Shown here piece after piece: positions 29,496 through 38,438 of a DNA stretch of 64,000 bases. The stretch lies in the NCBI RefSeq assembly GCF_017313085.1, contig NZ_JAFLNF010000002.1, positions 310,001-374,000 of the forward strand, in the 5' to 3' direction. The notes under the pieces were generated by a model. It made no database searches, was not told the origin of the DNA, and worked only from the letters and a program-made list of their open reading frames with translations. Made by a program: the position numbers and the translations under genes. This DNA is from Roseibium limicola. GTDB lineage: Bacteria > Pseudomonadota > Alphaproteobacteria > Rhizobiales > Stappiaceae. Each line of letters opens with the position of its first letter. Position 1 is the first letter of the stretch.

Positions 29496-31949
29496 TTAGT
29501 AAAGACCGCCCGTGCCGCTCATCACCGCTTGCCCGGCTTCAGGAGAAACAGCACGGAAGTCGCCCATCTCGTCCTGGAAACCGATCACAGAGTAGCTGTC
29601 CGGCGGTGCCATCCCCGGCTTGAATGCTTCCAGAATGGCCCCGGGTGTGCCAGCTGCCGTGCGCAGTCCGGTACGACGGTCGATCGGAATCAACTGCAAT
29701 CCCTTGGGCACCCGGAACTCCACCGGTGGCTTGTCGGCAAGCGCCTGCTTGACGAATTCGGTGAAGATCGGCGCGGCCACTTGCCCACCGGTCGCTCCGC
29801 GTCCCATGGCCCGCGGTGTGTCGAAGCCAACGAAGACACCGACAGCCAGGTCAGGCGTATAGCCCATGAACCAGGCATCTTTTTCGTCGTTCGTGGTGCC
29901 GGTCTTGCCAGCCACGGGGCGCCCGACAGCCTGAACAGACGTTGCCGTTCCGCGCTTGACCACACCTTCCATCATCGAGGTGATCTGATAGGCCGTCATC
30001 GGGTCGAGAACCTGCTCGCGGTCATCGATCAGTTCCGGCTCGGCCTGTCCGTGCCAGTCGTCCTGGGTACAGCCGTCGCAAATGCGGCTGTCATGCTTGT
30101 AGATGGTCTTTCCGTAGCGATCCTGGATTCTGTCGATCAAGGTCGGGCGAATGCGACGGCCGCCGTTGGCGATGGTCGCATAAGCCGCCGTCATCCGCAG
30201 CACCGTGGTTTCCCCGGCACCAAGCGACATGGAGAGAACCGGCAGCATATTGTCGTAGATGCCGAAGCGTTCTGCATACTCAGCCACCAGCGGCATGCCC
30301 ATGTCCTGGGCAAGGCGCACTGTCATGACGTTACGCGAAAGCTCGATCCCGGTCCGCAGCGTAGACGGTCCATAGAATTTGCCGCCGTAGTTTTGCGGCT
30401 TCCAGGTGTCCAGCCCCGGACCCTGACTGATCTCGATCGGCGCATCCATGATCACAGACGACGGCGTGTAGCCATTGTCGAGAGCCGCCGCATAAAGGAA
30501 CGGCTTGAATGAGGAGCCGGGCTGACGGTAGGCCTGTGTGGCGCGGTTGAACTCGCTCTGGTCGAAGCTAAAACCGCCGACCATCGCCAGTACACGACCG
30601 GTATAGGGATCCATCGCGACAAGTGCACCGGAGACTTCCGGAATCTGGCGCAATTCATAGATGCTTGGCGCCCCTCTGGATTGCTCCACATAGATGACAT
30701 CGCCAGGTTTCAGCAAATCGCCGACTTTCGACGGCGCACGACCGCTGACGCGGGCCCACTTCATGCTTTCCAGCAGAACTTGCGCTGTGTCGCGATCACT
30801 CGACAACGCGCCGCTGACCAGACGGGCCGGCTGCAAGCCGATGCTGGCATCACCATCGGTCGTCGAAAGCACAACCGCCAGACGCCATTCGTCCAGATCG
30901 TTGAGGCCGGAGACCTCGCCAAGCGCAGCGCCCCAATCGGTGGCGATGTCGATGGACTCGACCGGACCACGCCACTTCCCGCGTTGGTGATCAAATTTCA
31001 GAAGTCCGTCTTTCAGAGCCTTGCGCGCAATGACCTGCATCTTCGGATCAAGCGTGGAACGCACCGACAGACCACCTTCATAGAGCCGTTTTTCGCCGTA
31101 GATGTTGGCCACTTCCCGACGCACTTCCTCAGTGAAATACTGGGCGGCCTCCAGTCGAACGCCGCGCTCACGCGGTGTGACGACCAGGTCCTTCGCCTGG
31201 GCTTCATCCGCTTCTTCCTGCGTGACATAGCCCTCTGCGGCCATCCGACTGATCACATAGTTGCGACGGGCGATGGCTTCCTTCTTGCGGCGGAAAGGAT
31301 GGTAGTTGCTCGGTCCCTTGATGAGGGCTGCCAGATAGGCAACCTCTTCAAGGTTAAGTTCGTGGACGGACTTGTCGAAGTAGACCAGCGATGCGGCGGC
31401 GACCCCATAGGCGCCAAAGCCGAAATAGATCTCGTTCAGGTAAAGCTCGAGAATCTGGTCCTTTGAGTAGGCCTGCTCGATCCGCAGCGCCAGAATCGCT
31501 TCCTTGATCTTACGCTCGATCTTCAGATCGTTGGTCAGAAGGAAGTTCTTCGCCACCTGCTGGGTGATCGTCGAAGCGCCTTCAGGACGACGGCCGCTGC
31601 CGTAGTTTTGCACGAAACGAACGGCAGCACGCACCAGTCCTTCCGGGTCGACACCGATGTGAGTGTAGAAATTCTTGTCTTCCGTCGCCACGAAGGCGAA
31701 CTTCAGCCGGTCCGGTATTGCCTGAATCGGCAGGAACATCCGCCGCTGGTTGGCATACTCGGCCATCAGGCTACCGTCGGAGGCGTGCACGCGGGTCATC
31801 ACCGGCGGCTCGTAGTTCTTCAGGGCGGAGTAATCGGGCAGGCCCTCATTGAGCCGCTCCAGATAGATCCACACACCTGCAGCCAACACCAGCCCGATGG
31901 CTGCGCCAATGCCGAACAGATAGCCGAAAAATTTTACCAGGAACTTCAT
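29496..31949 (-). CDS. mrcA: Penicillin-binding protein 1A (class A, bifunctional)
   Basis: An 817-residue murein synthase with an N-terminal membrane anchor (about 5-30). The glycosyltransferase domain (60-240) has its catalytic Glu90 in ATEDKNFYTHIGVDP and the second motif GASTITQQVAKN. The transpeptidase domain (about 430-740) has the SxxK motif at Ser479 (QPGSSFKPF), SRN and KTGTT. An OB-like insert lies between them. The ATG at 31949 (MKFLVKFFGYLFG) gives the standard length, though no clear ribosome site precedes it; the frame is open to 32081. Downstream of the amidase gene on the same strand. Confidence 0.96.
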   Translation of the reverse strand: MKFLVKFFGYLFGIGAAIGLVLAAGVWIYLERLNEGLPDYSALKNYEPPVMTRVHASDGSLMAEYANQRRMFLPIQAIPDRLKFAFVATEDKNFYTHIGVDPEGLVRAAVRFVQNYGSGRRPEGASTITQQVAKNFLLTNDLKIERKIKEAILALRIEQAYSKDQILELYLNEIYFGFGAYGVAAASLVYFDKSVHELNLEEVAYLAALIKGPSNYHPFRRKKEAIARRNYVISRMAAEGYVTQEEADEAQAKDLVVTPRERGVRLEAAQYFTEEVRREVANIYGEKRLYEGGLSVRSTLDPKMQVIARKALKDGLLKFDHQRGKWRGPVESIDIATDWGAALGEVSGLNDLDEWRLAVVLSTTDGDASIGLQPARLVSGALSSDRDTAQVLLESMKWARVSGRAPSKVGDLLKPGDVIYVEQSRGAPSIYELRQIPEVSGALVAMDPYTGRVLAMVGGFSFDQSEFNRATQAYRQPGSSFKPFLYAAALDNGYTPSSVIMDAPIEISQGPGLDTWKPQNYGGKFYGPSTLRTGIELSRNVMTVRLAQDMGMPLVAEYAERFGIYDNMLPVLSMSLGAGETTVLRMTAAYATIANGGRRIRPTLIDRIQDRYGKTIYKHDSRICDGCTQDDWHGQAEPELIDDREQVLDPMTAYQITSMMEGVVKRGTATSVQAVGRPVAGKTGTTNDEKDAWFMGYTPDLAVGVFVGFDTPRAMGRGATGGQVAAPIFTEFVKQALADKPPVEFRVPKGLQLIPIDRRTGLRTAAGTPGAILEAFKPGMAPPDSYSVIGFQDEMGDFRAVSPEAGQAVMSGTGGLY

Positions 31950-32281
31950 AACTGCGGGCTCGTCTTTCCCCGTCTGCATACCGATGACCGATACGGCCAA
32001 ACGGCACATTTCCAACGCCCGCACAACACGGCCGCGTCCATAACATCCACGTCCATAACATAAAGGCGGATCAGGCGGCACCTACCTGTGGGCCCCTCGT
32101 CCGCCTCGTTGGCACCGCCCTTTTGAAGCCCCTTATTGGACCGGACAGCGCCTGAATACATGCCCTTTAGACCATCGTCTCGGCACTTTGCAACTTGAGG
32201 CTAACCTCCTTCAGCAATATGGCAAGCCTGAGGCAGGCAAAACGCCATTTTTCAGAAGGTTAAAGGTCGCCGCTCAGAGGC
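31950..32281. other. Intergenic region between amidase and mrcA
   Basis: 330 bp without a gene. The mrcA promoter probably lies here. No terminator for the amidase gene was recognised. Confidence 0.4.
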
Positions 32282-33571
32282 CTATTGGCCCGCCTCGTTT
32301 TCCTGCCGGGCAAACCGCGGCCTGAAGAACCCCTCGATTGCGGCGACCATCGCCCCTGCCATGCGCTCGCGCCAGGATTCCGATACCAGAAGTTTTTCAT
32401 CCTGGTCATTGGAAAGATATCCCAGTTCAACCAGAACGGAGGGGATATCATGGGCTTTCAAAACCCGAAATCCTGCGGATCTGTGTGGATTCTTGATCAG
32501 TTTGACGGCGCTCTTCATTTCATCAACCAGCTTTCTGGCGAAGAAGACGGAGAAGTTCCGGGTCTCCCGCCGTGCCAGATCGATCAGGATGTCCGTCACC
32601 TCCTCTGGCTCGTCATGCAGCTCCACGCCGGCAATGATGTCGGACATTTTTTCGGATTGAGCCAGCTCGCTCGCCAGATCATCAGACGCCTGATCGGAAA
32701 GTGTGTAAACCGTCGCGCCACGCGCCAGCGTGCGCCCTCGGGTCACCGAATCGGCGTGGATCGAAACGAACAGATCCGCCCCAAGGTCATGCGCCTTGTC
32801 GACCCGTTTTGCCAATTGCACAAAGGTGTCATCCTCGCGGGTCAGGTGAACCGAATAGCGGCCGGTCTCTTCCAGCTTGCGCTTGAGAATGGAGGCAAAG
32901 TCCAGAACGACGGCCTTCTCAAGTGTCCCCGCAACGCCCTGCGCCCCGGTATCCAGCCCACCATGGCCGGGATCAAGCACAATCACCGGAAGATCACTGT
33001 CCTCAGTCGTCAGCTTGTCGCCTTTCGGCGCCCCCTTGCCCTGAGCCAACTGCGCCCGGGACGTTTCCGCAAAGGAAAGAAAATCGCTGCGATTGCTTTT
33101 CACCAGATCGATCACCATACGCGCCGGCTGGTCATCGACAGCAGGCAGCACGAATGTCTTGTCGACGCGCACCGGCTCGGACAGATCCAGAACCATCCGT
33201 GATTTGCCCGGCGCAAAAAGACCATAGCGCCAGGCGGACACCAGTCCCCGTCCCTCGCGTCCGGCCCCCTGTGGCAATTGAAAGGCGACTTCGGGCAGAT
33301 CCAGAATCAATCGATAGGGGTCAGCCAGGGCAGAGATGGCGATTCCAATATCACCGCTCAGATCCAGAACGAATCGCGTCCGCACCTCGTCTCCGGCAAC
33401 CCTAGCACCGACCACGCGGGGGGCTGGCGGCACTAGAAGACCATCCACTTCCCCTGCGACACCTGCCGAATCCGGCGGTATCACAGAACCCGTTTCCGGC
33501 TCTTCTTGGGCATGAACGATCGTCCCGGAAAGCACCACAAGTACACAGCACAGGGCCATACTCATGCGCAT
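32282..33571 (-). CDS. amiC: N-acetylmuramoyl-L-alanine amidase (AmiC-like, AMIN + Amidase_3)
   Basis: A 429-residue exported zinc amidase that cuts the bond between MurNAc and the stem peptide during cell separation. A signal peptide (1-21, cleavage after HA in TIVHAQ) is followed by an AMIN targeting domain (about 50-165, TRFVLDLSGDIGIAISALADPYRLIL) and the Amidase_3 domain (about 200-420). Zinc and catalytic residues are visible in DPGHGG, a glutamate in GTLEKAVVL, SIHADS and VELGYLSN. The start is approximate: ATG at 33571 makes a short signal peptide, and a non-ATG start further upstream is possible. The LytM-type protein at 26772 is a plausible activator (inference). Confidence 0.93.
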   Translation of the reverse strand: MRMSMALCCVLVVLSGTIVHAQEEPETGSVIPPDSAGVAGEVDGLLVPPAPRVVGARVAGDEVRTRFVLDLSGDIGIAISALADPYRLILDLPEVAFQLPQGAGREGRGLVSAWRYGLFAPGKSRMVLDLSEPVRVDKTFVLPAVDDQPARMVIDLVKSNRSDFLSFAETSRAQLAQGKGAPKGDKLTTEDSDLPVIVLDPGHGGLDTGAQGVAGTLEKAVVLDFASILKRKLEETGRYSVHLTREDDTFVQLAKRVDKAHDLGADLFVSIHADSVTRGRTLARGATVYTLSDQASDDLASELAQSEKMSDIIAGVELHDEPEEVTDILIDLARRETRNFSVFFARKLVDEMKSAVKLIKNPHRSAGFRVLKAHDIPSVLVELGYLSNDQDEKLLVSESWRERMAGAMVAAIEGFFRPRFARQENEAGQ

Positions 33572-34424
33572 AAAATCTGCCAAGCGCGACCAGGCAACTG
33601 TTGAAGTCAGATGATTTTTTTTCAAACAGAACAAGATACTTAGATCCCTTGCCTGCGGTTTCGATAGGCCTCGCCCGGTCACCTCGATCGGAAATTCCAA
33701 CCCACACCACTTTGCAGTTCGATCGCTCAAACCATCGTTCCCCTGAGGTTTGCCGTGTAAATTTCCATGTCTTGGGAACAGCTCACAAGGGCTCTCCCAA
33801 CGTAACCTTGTGAACAGCTGAAAACAGCAAATCGCATTATCGCTTTCACATTGCTTGCAAACGCGCAATCGTGATCGTAAAAGTACCTTACGGATATAGG
33901 TTTCAAACCGATACCGTCCCAGGTGGCATGCATGGACTATCCACATGTCATCGTGAACCGGAAACTCGCCATGGCATTGGAGGCCACAGCCAGGCGACTC
34001 AAGTTTCAGGCTCAAGAAAGCGGACGGAACTCGCTGAAAAACCAATAAGAATTCCGCCTATTTGTCGTATTCCGATTACAATCCGGGGGACGTTTCAGGC
34101 GGGGTTTCCAAGATCCGACCCGATGGGGATGCGGCGCGTATAGCTCTTGATTGAACAAATTGGAGCCCGCCGGTTTTCCCCTGATGTGACAACGAACAAA
34201 GACTTCACGGGCACTGCGGCCCACAGGAACCAGCGCGATGCAACAAGGACAAGACAGAATGGCAGGCCCGTTTGATACGGCCGCTCTCGTCGCCTTGAAG
34301 ACCGCGCGTCCCGCAGTTTCCGCCTCCCACAATGAAATTCACAACATAACGGCAGCTCGGCTTGCAGATATTTTCCCGCGCGCATTCAGCGCGGACGCAG
34401 CCGCTTCCGTGGAGACATTCATCA
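33572..34424. other. Long divergent intergenic region between amiC and rne
   Basis: About 850 bp with no supported gene. It holds the amiC promoter and the leader of rne. In enterobacteria a long rne 5' leader is used for RNase E autoregulation; whether this leader does so cannot be read from the sequence. Open frames here have poor codon use. Confidence 0.5.
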
Positions 34425-37079
34425 ATGGCAAACAAAATGCTGATCGACGCGGCCCACCCGGAGGAAACCCGGGTAGTCGTGGTCCGGGGCAATCGGGTTG
34501 AAGAATTCGACTTTGAAGCAGCGAACAGAAAGCAGCTACGCGGAAATATTTATCTCGCCAAAGTAACGAGGGTTGAGCCCTCACTTCAGGCAGCCTTTGT
34601 GGAATACGGCGGAAACCGGCACGGCTTCCTCGCCTTCAGTGAAATCCACCCGGATTATTATCAGATCCCGGTTGCGGATCGTCAGGCGCTGCTCGATGAG
34701 GAAAGCGCTCACGACGACGATCACTCTGATGAGCCCAAGGAAGAAAAGCCACGTCGCCGGCGTCGCTCGTCCTCGGCCAAGAACGAAGCTTCTTCCGATC
34801 AGGTCTCCGAAGATGACAACACGGACGACCACGACGAAAACGACACAGCCAGTGCATCCGACAACGATGACGACAACGGCGACGGAGATGACGTCGAATC
34901 CGTAGGCGCCGAAGACGCCATGGAAGAAGTGCCTGTGCGTCGCCAGCAGCGCCGCCAGTACAAGATCCAGGAAGTCATCAAGCGTCGCCAGGTCTTGCTG
35001 GTTCAGGTCGTAAAGGAAGAACGTGGCAACAAGGGCGCTGCCCTGACCACCTACCTCTCCCTCGCCGGTCGTTACTCGGTGCTGATGCCGAATACCGCAC
35101 GTGGCGGCGGTATCTCCCGCAAGATCACCCAGCCAACTGACCGCAAGCGGCTGAAGAAGATCGCCTCGGAGCTGGATGTGCCGGAAGGCATGGGCGTGAT
35201 CCTGCGCACCGCCGGAGCAAGCCGCACCAAGGCCGAGATCAAGCGCGACTTCGAATACCTCATGCGCCTTTGGGAGAATGTGCGGGAGCTCACGCTCCGC
35301 TCCACTGCCCCCAATCTGGTCTATGAGGAAGGCAGCCTGATCAAGCGGTCGATCCGCGATCTCTACAATAAGGACATCGACCAGGTTCTGGTCGCTGGCG
35401 AAGACGGTTACCGTGAGGCCAAGGACTTCATGCGCATGCTCATGCCGAGCCATGCCAAGAACGTCCAGCCCTACCGCGAAGCATCGCCGCTGTTCATCCG
35501 CTACGGTGTCGAACCGCAGCTCGACGCGATGTTCTCGCCTCAGGTTACCCTGAAGTCCGGTGGCTACATCGTCATCAACCAGACCGAGGCGCTGGTGTCC
35601 ATTGATGTGAACTCGGGTAAATCGACCCGCGAGCACAACATCGAAGACACCGCGCTGCAGACCAACCTGGAGGCGTCTGAAGAAGTCGCTCGCCAGCTGC
35701 GTCTGCGCGATCTGGCCGGTCTTGTCGTGATCGATTTCATCGACATGGAAGAGAACAAGAACAACCGCAATGTCGAGCGCAAGCTGAAGGAATGCCTGAA
35801 GAGCGACCGCGCTCGTATCCAGGTTGGCAGGATCTCGCATTTTGGCCTGATGGAAATGTCGCGTCAGCGCATCCGGACCGGCGTTCTGGAAAGCTCCACC
35901 ACGCCTTGCCCGCATTGCTATGGCACCGGCATGATCCGTTCGGTGGAATCGGTTGCCCTGCATGTTCTGCGCTCTCTGGAAGACAATCTCCTGAAGGGCG
36001 CCACGCACAACCTGATCATCCGCACGTCAACGGAAGTTGCGCTCTACATCCTCAACCAGAAGCGGTCGAACCTGTTCGATCTGGAAACCCGCTTCGCAAT
36101 CGAGGTCTCAGTTCAGGCTGACGAGATGGTCAACGGCCAGCTCTACGTCCTTGAACGCGCCGAATTGGTTGATCGCGAACGCAATCCTCAGCCAGTCGCA
36201 CCGATTGTTCAGCCCGATACCGTCGAAATTGACGAGATCGAGGACGAAGTCGAATTGGAAGACAACCTTCCAGGCGGCGAAGAGCACGAAGACGAAGAAG
36301 TAGAGCAGACGGCCGAAACCGAAGAGAACTCTTCGCGTGGAGATCGTCGTCGCCGTCGTCGCCGCAAGCGTCGGCGCGGTGGTCAGGACAACCAGCAGGA
36401 TGATGATCAGAACGGTCAGTCAGGTGATTCTGCCCAAAACGATGCGCAGGCGAACAAGCACGCCCAGAACGCCGACAGTTCTGACGAGGACACCGACAGC
36501 GGTGAAGACGAACAGTCCAACGACACTGACAGCAACAACGATGGCGAGCCGCGCCGCAAGCGTCGACGGGGACGTCGGGGTGGCCGTCGCAGCCGCCGCG
36601 GTGGTCCTGACGACAACGAATCGGAAAACAACGGCGATCAGTCTTTCGACAACGCTTCCGATGGGGATCAGGCGCAGCCTGTAGAACAAGTCGTGGCCCA
36701 GGCCGAGACCACTGCAGAAGAAACCCCGGCTGTCGCTGTGGACGAAACGCCAGCACCGACTGAAACCGAAGCAACAGCGCCTGTTGCTACCGAACCGGTT
36801 GCTGATGTCGCTGCTGAAGAAGCTGCTCCGATAGCGGAAGAATCGTCTGCTGCTACGGAAGCTCCCGCAGCTCGGGTGGAAGAGGCTCCTGTCGATACGC
36901 CGAAAGTCGAGGGAACTCCGGCACCGGCTGAAGAGACCCCAGAGCCCGAATCTGCACCGGAAAAGCCAGCCGCTCCGGTTGAGCCTGTGGTGACCCGCGA
37001 AGTGGGGGGCGATGCAGAAGAAACCGATGCGAACCGCCCGAAACGCGGTGGCTGGTGGCAGCGCCGCTCCTTCTTTTAA
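34425..37079 (+). CDS. rne: Ribonuclease E
   Basis: An 884-residue endoribonuclease and degradosome scaffold. The start ATG 34425 (MANKMLIDAAHPEE, GGAG upstream) follows homologues. The N-terminal S1 domain is interrupted by an acidic/Arg insert at about 90-175. The catalytic metal ligands Asp394 (SIDVNSG) and Asp437 (VIDFIDM) keep the 43-residue spacing of the family, and the zinc-link TPCPHC (Cys495, Cys498) is present. The C-terminal 300 residues are disordered: an acidic patch, Arg-rich blocks around 650 and 730 (RNA binding), a Pro/Ala/Glu-rich stretch, and the end GGWWQRRSFF typical of alphaproteobacterial RNase E. Confidence 0.97.
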   Translation: MANKMLIDAAHPEETRVVVVRGNRVEEFDFEAANRKQLRGNIYLAKVTRVEPSLQAAFVEYGGNRHGFLAFSEIHPDYYQIPVADRQALLDEESAHDDDHSDEPKEEKPRRRRRSSSAKNEASSDQVSEDDNTDDHDENDTASASDNDDDNGDGDDVESVGAEDAMEEVPVRRQQRRQYKIQEVIKRRQVLLVQVVKEERGNKGAALTTYLSLAGRYSVLMPNTARGGGISRKITQPTDRKRLKKIASELDVPEGMGVILRTAGASRTKAEIKRDFEYLMRLWENVRELTLRSTAPNLVYEEGSLIKRSIRDLYNKDIDQVLVAGEDGYREAKDFMRMLMPSHAKNVQPYREASPLFIRYGVEPQLDAMFSPQVTLKSGGYIVINQTEALVSIDVNSGKSTREHNIEDTALQTNLEASEEVARQLRLRDLAGLVVIDFIDMEENKNNRNVERKLKECLKSDRARIQVGRISHFGLMEMSRQRIRTGVLESSTTPCPHCYGTGMIRSVESVALHVLRSLEDNLLKGATHNLIIRTSTEVALYILNQKRSNLFDLETRFAIEVSVQADEMVNGQLYVLERAELVDRERNPQPVAPIVQPDTVEIDEIEDEVELEDNLPGGEEHEDEEVEQTAETEENSSRGDRRRRRRRKRRRGGQDNQQDDDQNGQSGDSAQNDAQANKHAQNADSSDEDTDSGEDEQSNDTDSNNDGEPRRKRRRGRRGGRRSRRGGPDDNESENNGDQSFDNASDGDQAQPVEQVVAQAETTAEETPAVAVDETPAPTETEATAPVATEPVADVAAEEAAPIAEESSAATEAPAARVEEAPVDTPKVEGTPAPAEETPEPESAPEKPAAPVEPVVTREVGGDAEETDANRPKRGGWWQRRSFF

Positions 37080-37097
37080 GGCGCATTGAGAGACACG

Positions 37098-37126
37098 AAA
37101 AAGGCGGCCAATTGGCCGCCTTTTTT
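37098..37126. terminator. Bidirectional terminator between rne and aminotransferase
   Basis: A fully palindromic GGCGGCCAATTGGCCGCC (37103-37120) flanked by A5 and T6, between the convergent stops at 37079 and 37151. Confidence 0.9.
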
Positions 37127-37150
37127 ATTGGAACAGCTAAAATACAAAAA

Positions 37151-38329
37151 CTATTTCAACCAGTTCCCCAGATTCTCCAATGCAAGCGCCATGTTCTCAT
37201 GCGTGCCAGCGAATGAGAATCGGGTGTGGCGGTCTCCGTTGGTCTGATCGAAGTCTGCCCCCGGCGTCGCGGCAACACCCGCCTCCGCCAGCATGGCCTT
37301 GGTGAATGCCAGCGAGTCGTTGGAAAAGCGACTGGTGTCGGCATAGATGTAAAAAGCCCCATCCACCGGTAGGAGGCGGTCAAAGCCAATCACCGGCAGG
37401 CCACTCAACAAAAGCTCGCGGTTCCGCGCGTAGCCGGCTTTCACCTGCTCAAGCTCATCCGTTGCATCGAGGGCCGCCTGAGCGGCAATCTGCGACAACT
37501 CCGGTGCCGAGATATAAAGGCTCTGCGCCAGCTTCTCGACGGGCCGCACCAACTCGTCCGGCAACACCATCCAGCCAATGCGCCACCCCGTCATGCAGAA
37601 GTACTTGGAGAAGGAGTTGATGACGATGGCCCGGTTCGACGTCCGCAGCGCGGTTTCCTGCGTCCCCTGATAGACCAGACCGTGATAAATCTCGTCGGAG
37701 ACGAACCAGATGTCTTCAGCATCGCAATAACTCACCAAAGCCTGCAGCGCCTCGGGAGTCATCATCGTTCCAGTTGGATTGGCCGGGCTGGCGACCAGAA
37801 CCCCGTGCACCGGTCCCGACTTGCGCGCTTCCTCCAGATGCTCGGGCGTCAGGCACCAGCGGCTTTCCACCCCCACTTCGATCTCTACCGGCACGAGACC
37901 CAGGGCCTTCAGAATATTCCGGTAGGCCGGATACCCAGGTGATGTCAGAACGATCCGGTCTCCGGGATTGAAGGCCGCCAGGAAAATCAGGTTGAACCCT
38001 GCCGACGACCCGGCAGTCACGGCAATCCGATCCGCGGGCACTTCGACGTTATAGGTCTCCTTGTAATGCTCCGCCAGGCGAGCGCGCAGGCCCGGCAGAC
38101 CAAGCGCCTCTGTGTAGCCGATACGCCCGACCTCCAACGCCTTAATGGCTGCCTGTCGCGCCAGCAGCGGGGCTGGCGCGCCCGGTTGGCCGACCTCCAT
38201 GTGAATGATCTCACGGCCTTGGGCTTCCAGTCTCCCGGCCTCTCCCAGAACCTCCATGGCAAGAAACGGATCCACCATACTCCGCGCCGACACACGCCCC
38301 GTTTTCTTCGTTCCGGTCGTTTCGTTCAC
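37151..38329 (-). CDS. PLP-dependent aminotransferase, class I/II fold
   Basis: A 392-residue cytoplasmic enzyme of the aspartate aminotransferase superfamily. The cofactor lysine is in NSFSKYFCMTGWRIGW; ASPANPTG, SDEIYHGL and the C-terminal arginine region HTRFSFAG complete the active site. The open frame runs to a TTG at 38380, but the GTG at 38329 (VNETTGTKKTGRV) has GAGGA at 8 bases and is preferred. Substrate cannot be read from sequence; aspartate, aromatic or branched amino acids are all possible. Divergent from the M48 gene. Confidence 0.9.
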   Translation of the reverse strand: MNETTGTKKTGRVSARSMVDPFLAMEVLGEAGRLEAQGREIIHMEVGQPGAPAPLLARQAAIKALEVGRIGYTEALGLPGLRARLAEHYKETYNVEVPADRIAVTAGSSAGFNLIFLAAFNPGDRIVLTSPGYPAYRNILKALGLVPVEIEVGVESRWCLTPEHLEEARKSGPVHGVLVASPANPTGTMMTPEALQALVSYCDAEDIWFVSDEIYHGLVYQGTQETALRTSNRAIVINSFSKYFCMTGWRIGWMVLPDELVRPVEKLAQSLYISAPELSQIAAQAALDATDELEQVKAGYARNRELLLSGLPVIGFDRLLPVDGAFYIYADTSRFSNDSLAFTKAMLAEAGVAATPGADFDQTNGDRHTRFSFAGTHENMALALENLGNWLK

Positions 38330-38438
38330 GCTGAATTCCTCGTCATGCAATTGCCTTTGTCTCCTCTTAGCATCGCTCAAAAGTTATTGCACAGATGGCA
38401 ACTTGACCTTTTCCCGGTCAGTCTTCTACCGTCACGGG

